NCBI RefSeq assembly: GCF_000204055.1
Contig: NW_006768818.1
Coordinates: forward strand, 174,726-238,725
DNA: 64,000 bases
Direction of reading: 5' to 3'
Source of the DNA: Melampsora larici-populina 98AG31
Taxonomy: Eukaryota; Basidiomycota; Pucciniomycetes; Pucciniales; Melampsoraceae
Positions 23,401 to 35,800 of the stretch are shown piece after piece. Numbering within the stretch: position 1 is the first letter of the stretch; every line of letters starts with the position of its first letter. The notes beneath the pieces were generated by a model that was not told the DNA's origin, made no database searches, and saw nothing but the letters and a program-made list of their open reading frames with translations. The translations under genes and the position numbers were made by a program.

Positions 23401-24563
23401 AATAAACCGAAATTCCATATGCTCACTCATTTATCTGATCCTATCGAGTGGTTTGGACCATTGCCTCTTGTTGCTACTGAAATCTTTGAGAGCTTTAATT
23501 TTGTGTTACGAGAAGCTTCGATCCACTCAAACCATCAAGCACCCGGACGCGATATTGCAAATTCTTTCAACAGCTACCACATGATTGCTCACATCTTTAT
23601 GGGTGGGACATGGTATGATCAGAAGCTTGGTCAACGGGTCTCGGCTGGAAGTGAAGTTCTGAAGTTATTCTCATCAAACAAACACCTTCAGCGCTCTCTT
23701 GGAGTGAAAAGCAATTGGAACACAAACAAAGGCCTGCGTGTGAAAGGTATTTAATCTCATTTGAAATGTAATAGAGCTAGATGAAGATTCTCACATATTT
23801 CATTTGAACTTCAATCAGTCACTCGAAACAAAACTCCTGAAATTCCTCCTGATGGTCTTCCCGGATTCATGGCTACCACTTATCCCAATGACAAGTGGGA
23901 GCGTGTGACTCGTCTGATCTTACCTAATGATCAAAAGGTTGAGGATTACACATTCCTATGGGTTTGTGGATTTCTTTTCTCATCTTAAATCTTGTGCTGA
24001 ATCATTTTATGTATCAGGTCAAGCCAGTCAATGCAACATCTGACAATATGATTACCTGTGTCGAGAGTATGTGGAAGCCTGTAGGAAAAGGATTATCTGA
24101 GTGTGTTATTGAGATGAAGAAATGCACTCGAGGGATAATCCATCCATTTTACTCAATGCGTGAGATTGTGAAAACTGATGATCTGATATTCTTCAAGCCA
24201 AATGTATGTCATTTCATCTGAATTGGACTGTGTTTGTGAATCCTTTCTCAACTGTTTTTTTTTGATAAGGCTCTCAAAACGGTTCTGAATGTTCAACATA
24301 ACTGTCATGACGGAAAGTGTATAGTTGGTTCCACAAGATTCAAACAAGTTGAACGTCAAGATACCACCATCCCACTACATCACATTGTTCATACTCAGAA
24401 TGAATCATATATCTTGAACTCTGCATCTTTTTACTCAGCGGAACTTCATCGGCGATTGGCTGATGTGAATCAGGTGGAAGTTACACCAGAGGATTGGGGT
24501 CAAGCCATTGATATTGGACTGCAGACTTGGCATGCAGAGATAGCAAAAAAAAAGAAAAAGTGA
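20422..24563 (+). CDS. Transposase, DDE type, CACTA-like, about ten exons
   Basis: Exon ends fit GT-AG rules and phase throughout: 20422-21092, 21184-21414, 21477-21915, 21981-22254, 22327-22570, 22649-22910, 22970-23746, 23819-23961, 24018-24203, 24270-24563. An N-terminal zinc finger (YYCTLCRGRTTKSYIEHSKG, then H) is followed by an acidic segment. The core has YSDDTSGNRSKKYN, VLCYLGDSPMHAEICN and FDGHHDTPIEALHVYLLG, which I read as the acidic catalytic blocks of a large fungal transposase family. Later come NKPKFHMLTHL and FESFNFVLREASIHSNHQAPGRDIA. Exon 1 changes frame between the zinc finger and the acidic part (about 20770-20815), so this copy may carry a one-base lesion or an unrecognised intron. 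Confidence 0.7.
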
Positions 24564-24957
24564 TATCTTGATGAATTTTGATGAGCTAACATCAATCATT
24601 TGTTAATTTTAAAAATGTTTTGCTAATTTTAATACTATCTCACTTATTGTTCACTTTCACCATTTGCCAAAATATATTATCAAAGATTTTTTGACTTGTC
24701 CACATCTCAAAGTATTCGAGATTCCAGCAAAGGAGCAAATAGATAACATGTCACTTGTTACACTTATGTTTTACAAGTGACATACACACTTTGTCCGCAA
24801 AATTGGTAAAGTCCATCTGACTCCTTGGTCCTTGTTCACCTCCACACTTCCTCAACCTCGATTGCTGACATCAATCCTCATCATCCTCGAATCTCAACAT
24901 CAGCTCCTTCAAACAACCTTACATTGTCTGTCTCAACCTTCAAGATCAATTTATCCC

Positions 24958-26938
24958 ATGTCACACAGTGGTTCTGCCCCATATCAGCCTCATGGAAACA
25001 ATGGTCAACCCGATACCTCTTCCTTTGGTATGGTTTTCAATGACTTTTCTCGTCGCTGTTCTCATCTTACTTTGCTTTTTTTGAAAGGTTTGAACTCCAA
25101 TGATTCTAACCTAGCCGGGTATCGTAATAGTCAAATCAGTCAATCAAGTTTTTCAGGATCCATTGATCAAGGAGGAGGTTTACCCCACCGATATCCCAAT
25201 CCCAATCATAAGTCTTTGCTTCATCTTGACCTGATAGCTTGTCTTTTGAACCACAGTTCAATTTGTTAGGTGGTTTCACTGAATCCGATCAACAACATCG
25301 CCAATCAATGTCATCCATGGATCACGGAATTCCTCAACATAGACAGTCAAACACTTCCTACCAGCCAAATACTCACCCCAACAATTTGTCATCTGTCTCC
25401 AGTTTCGCATCAAATGATATGTTGCCTAACCCAATCCAATCAACACCCCTTCCAATCTTTGATACTCTCGCCGCGCAAGCTGACCTGGAGATTGAAAACC
25501 AAGAGAAAGCTCGTATTGTCAGTAATGTAAGTTGTCTCTATCTCTCTCTGTATGAAAAGACCAATCAATCAAATTTACAATCAAATCAAATATACTTTAT
25601 CAGCGAATGAATGATGATCCTCGCTTGATTGGTCTTGTCATCTACACAGCACAATGTCATCAAGAGACCATTCGAAATCAACAAGAAACCATCCAGCGAC
25701 TCAATCAACTCTCACCATCCAATACTATCAGTCCTGTAACTCAGTCATCAAGCACCACCACTTCAACTATTTCTGCTCCTACTCCACATTGGACACCCCC
25801 GGACTCACTCAAGGTTGTCTTTTCTTTTCCTTCTGGTATTCATGAACTGACTTTGTTGCCTTAGAAATTTTGCTCTCGAGTGCTCCTGGAATCTATTGGT
25901 GATCCAGACCTACAGGCCTACACGGACACCAAAGGGATCATTAACATGCAAGGTAACAAAAAGACCCTGCCGCGCTCTCTTGTGATGATACTACAAGTGA
26001 GTTCTACTCTGAGTTTTCTGATTTATCCACCGTTATCAGAACATCTTACTCTCATCCTTGTTCTTGTCTTCAATTGTAATTTCAATCAGCATCAAATCAC
26101 AGCTCAAGATAATGCTTGGAAGCGCGAAAACCTACCAAATGAATGTCTAACTCGATTCCCCCAGTCTGTCATCAAGGTCATAAGCGCCAAGGCCAAGGTT
26201 GTCCGTGAAAGCCTTCATAATATTGTAAGTGTCTATTTCTTTATGTGTAGATTCTGACTGATCAACATACCATCGCTTTAGCTCCTCCAAAATGCTCACT
26301 CAAAACATGGGTCGCTTTCAAACCCAATTCCAGACCTCGATTCAATATTCATAGCAGTAAGTCTCCTTTTAAGCTCTCATCACAGCTAGGAAGCTAAACC
26401 TGGTCCATCCAACTTCTCATAGATGGCTGACTTCCCCGGTCTTGCAAAACGCACTGCCACTGACGAAGAAGTGACAGTCGCTGACCAAAGCAACCTCGTC
26501 AAGAAATCCCGATATGCGTATCTGGTATGTAACTTCTCCTTAACTTTGATTTCAATAGTTTGAGCTCGCTCTGATTATATACTTTTTCCTTCCCTCTAGC
26601 GAATGGAGGCTGTTTTCGTACAGGGCTTGACCGATGGGAAAGGTGGCTATACTATCTGGAAGACCATCGATAAACAATTGGCTCATTTACGATTAAAAGG
26701 ACCACGATACACCGAAGCGTGAGCTCCTTGTTATTGTGATCATGCTTATCTTTTCATCGATGCTGACCTTTTGAATTTGTACAGCTTTTACAAGTTCATT
26801 GTTGACGAAGATAAACGCCTATTTGATGGGACAAGGACCCTCGCAGCAATCAAAACACAAGAACTCACCAAATTCAACATGCCAACAGACACCAAAATCG
26901 AGGCGATTGTACTCAACCTACCCGAACACTCAGTCTGA
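24958..26938 (+). CDS. Unrecognised transposon-borne gene, multi-exon
   Basis: It lies 0.4 kb after the transposase gene, same strand, inside the terminal repeats. Well-supported exons are 25604-25813, 25865-25996, 26090-26224, 26282-26356, 26423-26524, 26600-26718 and 26785-26938, each with consensus sites and continuous phase. An earlier exon ends at 25526 and a possible first exon is 24958-25027; the join between those two is unclear. The N-terminal half is Ser/Gln/Pro-rich and low complexity. A QETIRNQQETIQRLNQ stretch may be a short coiled coil. The C-terminal half (SRYAYLRMEAVFVQGLTDGKGGYTIWKTIDKQL... FYKFIVDEDKRLFDG) looks folded. No known domain was recognised. It may be a second transposition protein or a captured host gene. 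Confidence 0.6.
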
Positions 26939-27119
26939 ATGACCGTTGTTCCACATCAACTCACTATCTACGCAACATCGTTTTTCCTTATAATCATTTT
27001 CGCAACGAGTTGTAAATTACACATTTTACCTTCAATCTATTATCTAGAAATGTAATCCTTTGTACCATGAATAAACATGAAATACACATTTATATTACAA
27101 ATCAATTCACCTGATAAAA

Positions 27120-27443
27120 GCCCAACTGAGCCGAGCAGCGAGCAATGAGAGCCAGTACAACCTGAATTGACGGTCTTTCAAGACCGTCTACAGGCCTTGA
27201 CATGACCACCAATTCGCTGGTCGACCGACCGATCAAAAGACCAGCCGACCATCCGCTGGCATGAAGCTCGCCGATGGATGATCGGGCGGCCGCTGTAGGG
27301 CCATCTGACGGATGGTCATCGCTGCTGGTCGCTCGCTCGCCTGGCTATGCTATAGCGACATGATGGTCAGCCACCACCAAGCAATTTGGTCTGTCGGCGG
27401 TCATTTTTGACCGCCAATCGCTGGGCCAGATTACCCCGTGGTG
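27120..27443. repeat. Right subterminal palindrome block of the DNA transposon
   Basis: It contains GACGGTCTTTCAAGACCGTC (20-bp palindrome at about 27170-27189) and repeated CTGGTCG, GACCAGC and GGTCATC words. GGCGGTCA faces TGACCGCC near 27395-27415. It mirrors the left end in base composition and motif content. Confidence 0.65.
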
Positions 27444-28159
27444 TATATGGTTAAATTTTGCTGTGGGATCATTTTCAGCGGGTCACATCAAGAAGTGTCT
27501 TGGAATTTCAAGATGCAAAACGGTTTTTGGATCTGTTGTTGGTGATATTGCTTTCAATAAGTACTCACGAGCGGTAAGCATCAAAACCTAAAACCTTACG
27601 CTATTTGGTGATCTTAAAGGTAACCAGACCATAAATTTGCATGGAGAAGTTCCAACAGGTAAGCATATGAGAATGTAAAACTCTGATCCCAGCTTGCTAT
27701 ACCAGCTTGGTTTATTTGAACGCTGGAGGCAATGAAAAATCTGTCGCATAGTGTGACATGCCAACAGAAAGGAAATACTATAGCTCTATTCAGCTTTTTG
27801 CTAATGTAGATTCGAGTGCCACCAAGTATACATTGAGTTGATATTGATAGATCACTACATTCAAGACATCGGATAATTTTGTTAGAGCAACTTAGCCATA
27901 ACGTAATTCACATGCTCCGTTGATTTACTAGCTCTGAACAATATTTTCTATTTCATCACAAGATGCGTATGGATTAAAAAATATGAAAGAGTACCTAACA
28001 TGGAAAAGAATGTGACGTGCAAAGGACATGGCCAACTGATGAGATCGATACATCATGTGATCTGATATCTACCTCAGAGATGGATTGTGGGATTGATTGA
28101 AGGAACATAAGACAAGATATGATGTCGTTATAGCGAGGTAATTATGTGAGAATCAATTT
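27444..28159. other. Intergenic, no supported gene
   Basis: AT-rich sequence between the transposon's right end and the 3' end of the first MFS gene. The last 60 bases are recognisably similar to the 3' flank of the paralog at 39420-39484. Confidence 0.5.
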
Positions 28160-31107
28160 TTAATACGCGTAAATGAAGTCGGGATGTTGGTCTCCAAGTT
28201 CTTTCCATGCGCGAATACTTTCTTCAGAGTTGGCTGAAGCGTCGCTTGTGTCGAGTTGATAGCCATCGAGCAATTGATCTCGCTTAGTTCTTTTTTGAAC
28301 GTTGGCATAACGAAGCCAACACATGTTCAGAAGTGTAAAAACCACAATGATACTAGAGCTAATTTCATGAACCGCGAATAGGAAAATGAAGGAAGGAATG
28401 TAAGACAGATTTTTTTGTCTCAGTGACCACAATTGTTTGAAGACAGGGATCGACGAAAAGATTAATATCATCCAATAGATCAAATGCACTCACAATGAGA
28501 TGTTTATGATAGTAGCTTTCCGATATTGAGGACTGTCTGAATTCGGGAATAGCTAGCAAGATGATAGGCGACGTTAGATAGACAAGCTTGGGATCTAGGA
28601 GAACAGATGAGATATCTTTACCCAGGTACTCAAAATACCTCCAATATTTGTGCAAATAAATCCGATTGCAATTGAGACAGCCTTCCGATAATGACCGAAG
28701 CTATTATTCGATAGCCAGGCAGCCAAAGAGGGTGGTATAGAGTAAATTCCAGGTACAGATAAAAATAGTGAGCCGTACTTGAGCTTGGTTTGGGACGGGT
28801 CTGAGGCAAGAAATATGATGAATCCAATCAACTGATGATGTACGTTGGGAATCGTCAAATATCAATCAGTAATTGAGTGCAATCATCTCACGAATGGAAT
28901 TGAAAAATTGGAGGTCAAGCTTTTGCTTACTCCAAGAATTGCAGCTCCACACGTCGTGGCCCCTCTGGCCTCAAAGAGATCTGAAACATAGGCAGTCGAC
29001 ATCATGACTGACGGTAAAATCTATAGGATAAGTAATGGAGAGTGGTCTAGACAGTGGGCAATGTTCGCATACCAACAAAGGCCACGGCAAATGGAGGTAC
29101 ACTCATGAGCTGTGCACGGTTTGAATCGTATCCTAGCTGCACATCAAAGACAGAGTTTTAGTATGGCATAAGGGTCACTAGCGAAGAAGACAACTTACAC
29201 TGTTGACAACTGGTTCAATAAGACAAAGCAAAGCATGTTAGCAATCATTGGCCAATGGCATGTGATCTTCAGCCGCTTTCTGCTGTACGTAACTGGTTGG
29301 TTGGAAATACGCAAGACTGTAAAGAGCAGTTCCAGATCCGAACAACGTCACAGAATTGAATAAAACGTGCGGGCTCTTAAGTGATGCCCACACATCGCAC
29401 CAGGAAAACTGTTCATCTATAGCTCCCATAGGTGTATCTCTCGCTAAACGTCTTGATATGATCCTGAATTGAAGAAGGATTTCCTTGGCTACTATCAAAC
29501 TTTTACACCCAATGACTTGCTCGAGATTCAAGAAAATAAAACTGACCCTTTTTGTCTCGCGCTCAAGAAGCGGGTTGCAGTTGGTGTAGCCGGGATGATG
29601 AAATAGCCACAAATCCCACACACAAGGGTGAAGAGACCCTCGACCTTGAAGATTGATCACAAAGGAAATAGACTGACATTAGAGAAACTGAGATGATAAA
29701 CTGCGTAAACGATGAATTGAAAGGAGATACTCACAATGAAGATCCAAGCCCACCCCGGTCTGCCGCCCACACCATCCAAACAAATCAAGCCATATGCCAA
29801 TAACCCTGAGAAAGCGCCGGATAATGAGGCTGCAGAGAAGAATAAAGCAATACGCAGTTGCAATTCACGACTGCGATCAAGGAAAACACACAAGACTGAG
29901 GAGACCATAGCAACTTATAAAGATAAAATTCCCCTACCGAGTATAGAAGGTTGAAAGATACAAGACTATCCCCTGTTGTGAGGTATTTGGTCAATTTCTG
30001 TATTGAGTTTGGGGCAAAGTGAATCATTCACAGCTCACCGGAAATAGTCCACCTGTTACAGGTAGAGAAGAATGTTGGTTAACTTGAGGATAGGACCATG
30101 TGAACAGGATAGCTCACCTTCGACTAAACCAAGAAAAAATCTGTGAACCATGGGTTCATGGGATCAATATCGGTTGAGAAACGCTTGCTGAATATTCTAG
30201 GTCGGATGTAGGACTGACCGAGTCGCGATCAGACCGCTATAAGAGGTGATAAACCCTTGAAACGTGGTAACAATACCCCAAATCGTTACAATCGTTGGTA
30301 GGAAGATGTGGGGGCCAATCTTTTTGAGGTACAGATTCGCTGGTAGTTCAGCCATCTAAGCAGCAATGCTGGTCAGCAAAAGTGATCCGCTAATCACATC
30401 AGTGGAGGCATCATATAAAGCTTACGATATACGGACTAATGGTTCAGAGGGAATGCACATCAAATCAGCTGCCGATGAGTTGGCGGAACGCTATAAAACT
30501 ATGGTGCCCCATGGCCAAGTCAATTGCTTACATATATGTTACTGTTAATGCCACAGAGTACTGATAGTCCGAAATCCCAAGACTTTCTTGAAGTCCTGAT
30601 TCGAAAAAGACAGCCTTTCAATTCGAGTAACCAACCAACTTTTATTGATTTCAATTTACCTGCAACCCGAGCATTTCCTGCAAGTTCAAGTCGTGACGCC
30701 ATCATCAGTTAAGAGCCAAACATTATCATGGGAAACCCCATTGTTACAAACCAAGATTTGAACGGTCAAGGAAGCTGAGGAAGTAAAACAACGATACGAT
30801 TGGTATCACCCTGTTGCAAAAGCTCGCATTCAATATCAATATGATTTGCGGCCACTCGCGGTCCAGAAACGTTGACTAACGCTAGATCAAGTTTCCAAAC
30901 TGCCTGTTTCTCGGCTAAAGCATCCAGCTAGGATGTAGATAGCATTAATCACATGTGATGGCACCAATAGCAAGAATCGAAATTGGTACACACTGGACTC
31001 TGCTCTGGGCAGTCGGCGATCCCATACTGATCATCCTTGATGAACCCAAGTGAGCCCGTCGATTCTGCGTCTGCAGGTGAACCAACAGTTGATTGCGGGT
31101 CTGCCAT
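28160..31107 (-). CDS. MFS transporter, anion:cation symporter (Dal5/Tna1-like), copy 1
   Basis: About 19 exons join into one uninterrupted frame of roughly 515 residues, from ATG 31107 (MADPQSTVGS) to TAA 28160. Landmarks in order: FYFLSFLDRSNLGNARVAG (TM1 region with the family's LDRxNxGNA motif), ELPANLYLKKIGP, FFLGLVEGGLFPG, YTRRELQLRIALFFSAASLSG, GRPGWAWIFIVEG, PATPTATRFLS, the central loop, LGYDSNRAQLMSVPP, AAWLSNNSFGHYRKAVSIA, and a cytosolic tail ending DFIYAY. These match allantoate/nicotinate permease-like plasma-membrane carriers; the substrate cannot be told. Three exons are tiny: 30426-30435 (10 nt), 30039-30052 (14 nt) and 29199-29209 (11 nt). All phases work only if they are included. 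A close paralog lies at 39485-42454. Confidence 0.8.
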
Positions 31108-32172
31108 ATTGTTACCGCGGATCAGCCGGCTATGTAGCAACCCGTGCCAAAAAGAAATTTCATACATCATGAGTTAGTGGACAGGCACGAGTGAACGCCG
31201 AAGAAAGCAGTACGTGTGAAGGGAAAGGATGACTTGAGCCATACTCTCGGATCTGAATGTGGCTGACGGTGAAAACACGGACTCCAAAAGATGCTTACCC
31301 AAGCGATGCTGACAATCTCTGTGAGGCTTTGAATATTGAAACTTTTCGGATCCCAAACTTTTGTGGAAACCGTCAGAGATGTGTGCGACGAGTACCAGGG
31401 GAGGGTTTGTCATGAGATAAGTTTATCTCAATACATACTTGCAGTTTCTCCAACTTTGCTTGTGTTCTCCAATAAGGACCAGGCGCAGGTTTTGCGCTTC
31501 GTTACTATCCAGAGTGGATTTTGACTTTGCGATCAACAGGAAAGGTAAACTATCCTTGTGGATGTCACTCCCTTACCTATCTAATGCCATGCCCGATTAT
31601 TGAGATGTCTCGCCCTTGGACATCTCGGCCTGGGACTGGTCATACCAAACCCGATTGCTACGACTCTCCCCTCTACCTCTCCTCATCAACACAAACTCGA
31701 CTACATGCAAGCCAACCCTATACTGTTTCTAGGTAAAGATATTTATAATTTTGGCCGAATGAAAAAATCCTGGATTAGCCACGCCTATCGCATCGAATAA
31801 TGGGAGTTGTAACTGACTATAGATTCTACTTGCAAAGAAATTGTTCACTAGCTACTACATATATACATACGATGTGATTGAGTGGCCGCCTTTGCAATGA
31901 ATTGACATACAGACCCAAAAACAAGTAAATCACTCACCACTAAAAGCTCAATAGTGATAAAATATGGATGTGGGGTAATTGCAGGAAAGATAAATGGCCC
32001 AAGAGATCACGCATATAACCCTTGCCGTTTATTCGTATACCACATCTTTCACAGATATCTGCTTTAATGGAATTCTGCTTTCACAGATCTCTATAGTCCA
32101 ATCCCATATCTATCATCTGTGTAATCTGGTCCAAATCTCATCTTAGCACGGAAGATGGGCACTTTGGAACAG
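31108..32172. other. Upstream region of MFS copy 1
   Basis: The first 330 bases resemble the upstream of copy 2 (42455-42710), including a shared GTAAGCATCTTT donor-like site that could end a 5' UTR exon. Beyond about 31450 the similarity fades. No separate gene supported. Confidence 0.45.
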
Positions 32173-32177
32173 TCCAA
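32173..32177. repeat. Target-site duplication TCCAA, left
   Basis: TCCAA immediately precedes the left LTR and recurs at 37695-37699 after the right LTR. The 5-bp length is typical of LTR retrotransposons. Confidence 0.85.
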
Positions 32178-32831
32178 TCTTGAACCTAAGCTACTTCACC
32201 ATCACCGGTTAGGTAACTTATTAGACAACCACAACTTGATCATTTTATTGACGGATTGGGACAATGTAACCATTGGGATGAAACGTGGATGATGTGGAAA
32301 GGAGTTGACGGATTGGGAAATGGAGAAAAGAAGTTTTTCACCTATTAGTAGTTCTTTTCTGTGTGCAACTGTTGTTCCTCTTTTTCCCATCTGAACTTTT
32401 CATTATCATTGTCCAAAAGTCATTTCCTCACGTCCAGTTCCTTTTGTCCGTCTTGAATAGGTTAGATACTAGCATACTTTTTACTATTCCTTTCTCTTAT
32501 TAATTCCTTTACTTTGTTCTCAGGTTCGAGTGTTTTCTCTTAACACTCTCACAACTGTTCTTGAGCGTGCTCTAACTTTGAGCTACTATAAAGGTGTGCA
32601 GAAAGAAATACCATCTGAACTTTTCATTATCATTGTCCAAAAGTCATTTCCTCACGTCCAGTTCCTTTTGTCCGTCTTGAATAGGTTCGAGTGTTTTCTC
32701 TTAACACTCTCACAACTGTTCTTGAGCGTGCTCTAACTTTGAGCTACTATAAAGGTTCGAGTGTTTTCTCTTAACACTCTCACAACTGTTCTTGAGCGTG
32801 CTCTAACTTTGAGCTACTATAAAGTTTAACA
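32178..32831 (+). repeat. Left LTR of copia element
   Basis: Begins TCTTGAACC and ends GTTTAACA. With the target duplication as guide the termini are TCT...ACA rather than TG...CA. It contains a promoter region with three copies of a 70-bp unit. Confidence 0.9.
32523..32823 (+). promoter_or_regulatory. Three copies of a 70-bp TATA-bearing unit in the LTR
   Basis: Copies at 32523-32592, 32684-32753 and 32754-32823 each start GGTTCGAGTG and end GAGCTACTATAAA. A second repeated segment (CATCTGAACTTTTCATTATC...) lies at about 32388-32461 and 32609-32684. The TATAAA word at the end of each unit suggests a multiplied core promoter; function is inferred. The right LTR has the same array. Confidence 0.65.
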
Positions 32832-32871
32832 CATTATCAGTACCACTTTACCTTTAAAAGGCTAAAACGAT

Positions 32872-35800
32872 ATGTCGCTCGATTTCGATGCCGGAACCTC
32901 ATCATCATCATCTCGTATGCTCCTAACCACGAAGAACTATTTAACGTGGGTTACGATGATCGAATGCAAATTGGATCGGTTAGGACTCCTTGAGATAGCA
33001 CTCGGAACGGAACCTATCACTAGGACTCCGGGAGTTGAGCCTACCGACTTGATGAAGGAATCTCACCGTATCAAGAGTGAAAGAGCGTACAACGTCATTG
33101 TCGATTACCTAAACGAAGACAACCTAGCTTTTGTCAGCAGTAACGAGGAAGTCGGAAAAGCAAGAAATGCCTTCATGCTATGGACTCTTCTTCGCGAGAA
33201 GTATATTGGCGAAAACATGCTTAATCGAACAACTCTTTTCACTAAATTTGCAAACATTGTATTCACGGATGTTGATACCTTTGTCAAAGAAGTTCGATCA
33301 TGTGCTAATGAGCTGAGAAGATCCGGTTTCAAGATGGGTGAAGAGATGAAAGTCATCATGGCTTTATCAAAACTTCCGCAAGAGTACAAATCTTTTGTCA
33401 GAGTTATGACTCACGGTTTTCCAGACCAGAATCTCGATTTCATGTTACATCGACTTGAACAAGACCAACTTCAAAGCGCGACTAGCGGTATCGAAGCGAA
33501 TCGTGCGTCAGCAAATCATGTCAACACCAAGCAATCTCGTAAAGATGTCACCTGCACTCATTGCAAGAAAACCGGTCATGAAGAAAACCAATGTTGGAAG
33601 AAACACCGTCATCTAGCTCCTAACCGAAACCGTTATCGATCTCAGAAGCCAGCTGAAGAACCGGAGGTACCAACTGCAGCAAACTACGCTGGTATGGACG
33701 AAACCATTCCTGGGTCAGTCCGATTCTCTCGATGTACGGCTTTTATCTGCTCAACTAGCGCTGAAACCAATCTACTCGACTCAGGTGCTTCTGATCCAAT
33801 GTTTAAATCAAGAGACGCATTCAAAACTTACACTCCATGTAATGTTGAAATCAGTATTGGAGAAGAAGGAAGAGTGATTAAAGCTATTGGAAGAGGAACC
33901 GTTACTATCAAATCAAAGTATGGACTCTATGATATAGTCAATGCTTTTCATGTACCATCCCTTCCTCATAATCTCTTATCTCTTACACCATTCTGGAAGA
34001 AAGGCGTCCAACTTGTATACTGTAGTAGCAATCTGTTCGTGCTCAAGAAGAATGACACTATTGTTTTAGATGGAAACGTAATCAACAAACTTCTCATTCT
34101 TAACATTGAAATTCAAAAACCTGCTCAATCGAACAACGCTCTGCATACCTCAGCCATTTGGCATAAACGCCTAGGCCATCCATGTGAGAAAAATCTCAAA
34201 ACTGCAGCCCAATGCACAACTGGCATTGATTCAAAAATCAGCTCAATCCCTTTCTGTGAATCGTGTGCATTGGGGAAATCAACAAGAAACAGATTTCCAG
34301 GAAAAATTCCAAAACCATCTTCTCCTCTCGATGTTATTCATTCTGATTTAAGTGGAAAAATATCTCCACCATCTGTAGGAGGAGCTCACTACTATGTAAA
34401 ATTCACTGATGGATTTTCATCTTATCGCTGGTTATACCTACTAAAGAACAAGAATGATTTCATAAAAGTTTTTAAAGATTTTAAGACACTAGTTGAAAAC
34501 CAATTTAGTCAAAAAATCAAAACATTAGTCAGTGATGGAGGTGGTGAGTATGTTAACCATGAAATGAGTGAATTATGTAACTCATCTGGAATCAATCACC
34601 AAGTCACAGCTCCGCATACGCCTCAACAGAATCCAATATCGGAACGTGGTAACCGTACGACTGTTGAAAAGGCCCGAACGATGATAGCTGGATCATCTCT
34701 CCCAATATCTTTCTGGGGAGAAGCTGTACTAACAGCAACATACCTAGAGAACCGAACACCCTCATCTACTGTCTCTTTCAAAACTCCGTATGAAGTTATC
34801 TATCAGAGACCTCCAAATCTAAATCATATAAGAATTTTTGGGTGTGCTGCTTACAAACATATTCCATCAGCAAATCGAAACGGAAAGTTTAACTCTAGAG
34901 CTGAGAAGTGTATCCTACTAGGTTTTGTAGAAGGCACAAAGAATTACCGACTCATTCGCATTGAGGATAAGAAAATAGTTCACTCGCATGATGTCATCTT
35001 TAATGAAGAAGAATTCCCCTCAATCCATTCAAAACCGAATCACATCACGGAAATTCAAGTTGAGAATGAAATCGATGATCTTGAAGACGTGTTACCAGAT
35101 GACCCCGATGACATCCCACCAGATGATCACAATCAAGATATTCAAAATGAACCAATTGACCCTGATATTCGTGAAGATCAAAACGAGAACAATGATCTTC
35201 CAGAAGAACAAGATCCTCCAATCAATCCTTTTAGAGTACGAATCCACAATCCTGCACTAGCTGAAACAATTTGTCAAGAACGGAATGCGCAAGACCAACC
35301 TAGAGAAAACGTCCGAAGATCAAACCGCCTACGAGGGATTCCTGCTCCCAATATATCGGTCATGATAGCTCAAGCTTCAGCGTTGATTTCACAACTTGGT
35401 AACGAAATTGAATCATCATTACCATACACGCCTCTTGAGAACATCATCGATCCCGCTAGTATNNNNNNNNNNNNNNNNNNNNNNNNNNNNNNNNNNNNNN
35501 NNNNNNNNNNNNNNNNNNNNNNNNNNNNNNNNNNNNNNNNNNNNNNNNNNNNNNNNNNNNNNNNNNNNNNNNNNNNNNNNNNNNNNNNNNNNNNNNNNNN
35601 NNNNNNNNNNNNNNNNNNNNNNNNNNNNNNNNNNNNNNNNNNNNNNNNNNNNNNNNNNNNNNNNNNNNNNNNNNNNNNNNNNNNNNNNNNNNNNNNNNNN
35701 NNNNNNNNNNNNNNNNNNNNNNNNNNNNNNNNNNNNNTATATCATGGCTCCAGAAAGATTCATTGAATGGATTCAATCATAGCCTACTGATTCAATAGTT

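Larger units (their letters stand above)
19332..27443 (+). mobile_element. Large DNA transposon with transposase and a second gene
   Basis: The ends carry a 12-bp exact terminal inverted repeat, CACCACGGGGTA at 19332-19343 and its complement at 27432-27443. Both subterminal regions (about 19400-19700 and 27170-27430) are GC-richer than the interior and packed with palindromes based on CTGGTCG/GGCCAG, as in CACTA/EnSpm elements. Inside are two plus-strand multi-exon genes, a DDE-type transposase (20422-24563) and an unrecognised gene (24958-26938). No clear target duplication was found, so the exact ends are uncertain. Superfamily is inferred as CACTA-like from the transposase and the ends. 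Confidence 0.7.

Noticed and set aside
25202..25240. A 26-nt intron that would join the first two exons of the transposon-borne gene in phase
   Set aside because: Too short for splicing; the 5' end of that gene is left unresolved.
35396..35782. Open frames spanning the N run on both strands
   Set aside because: They are open only because N codons cannot be stops.
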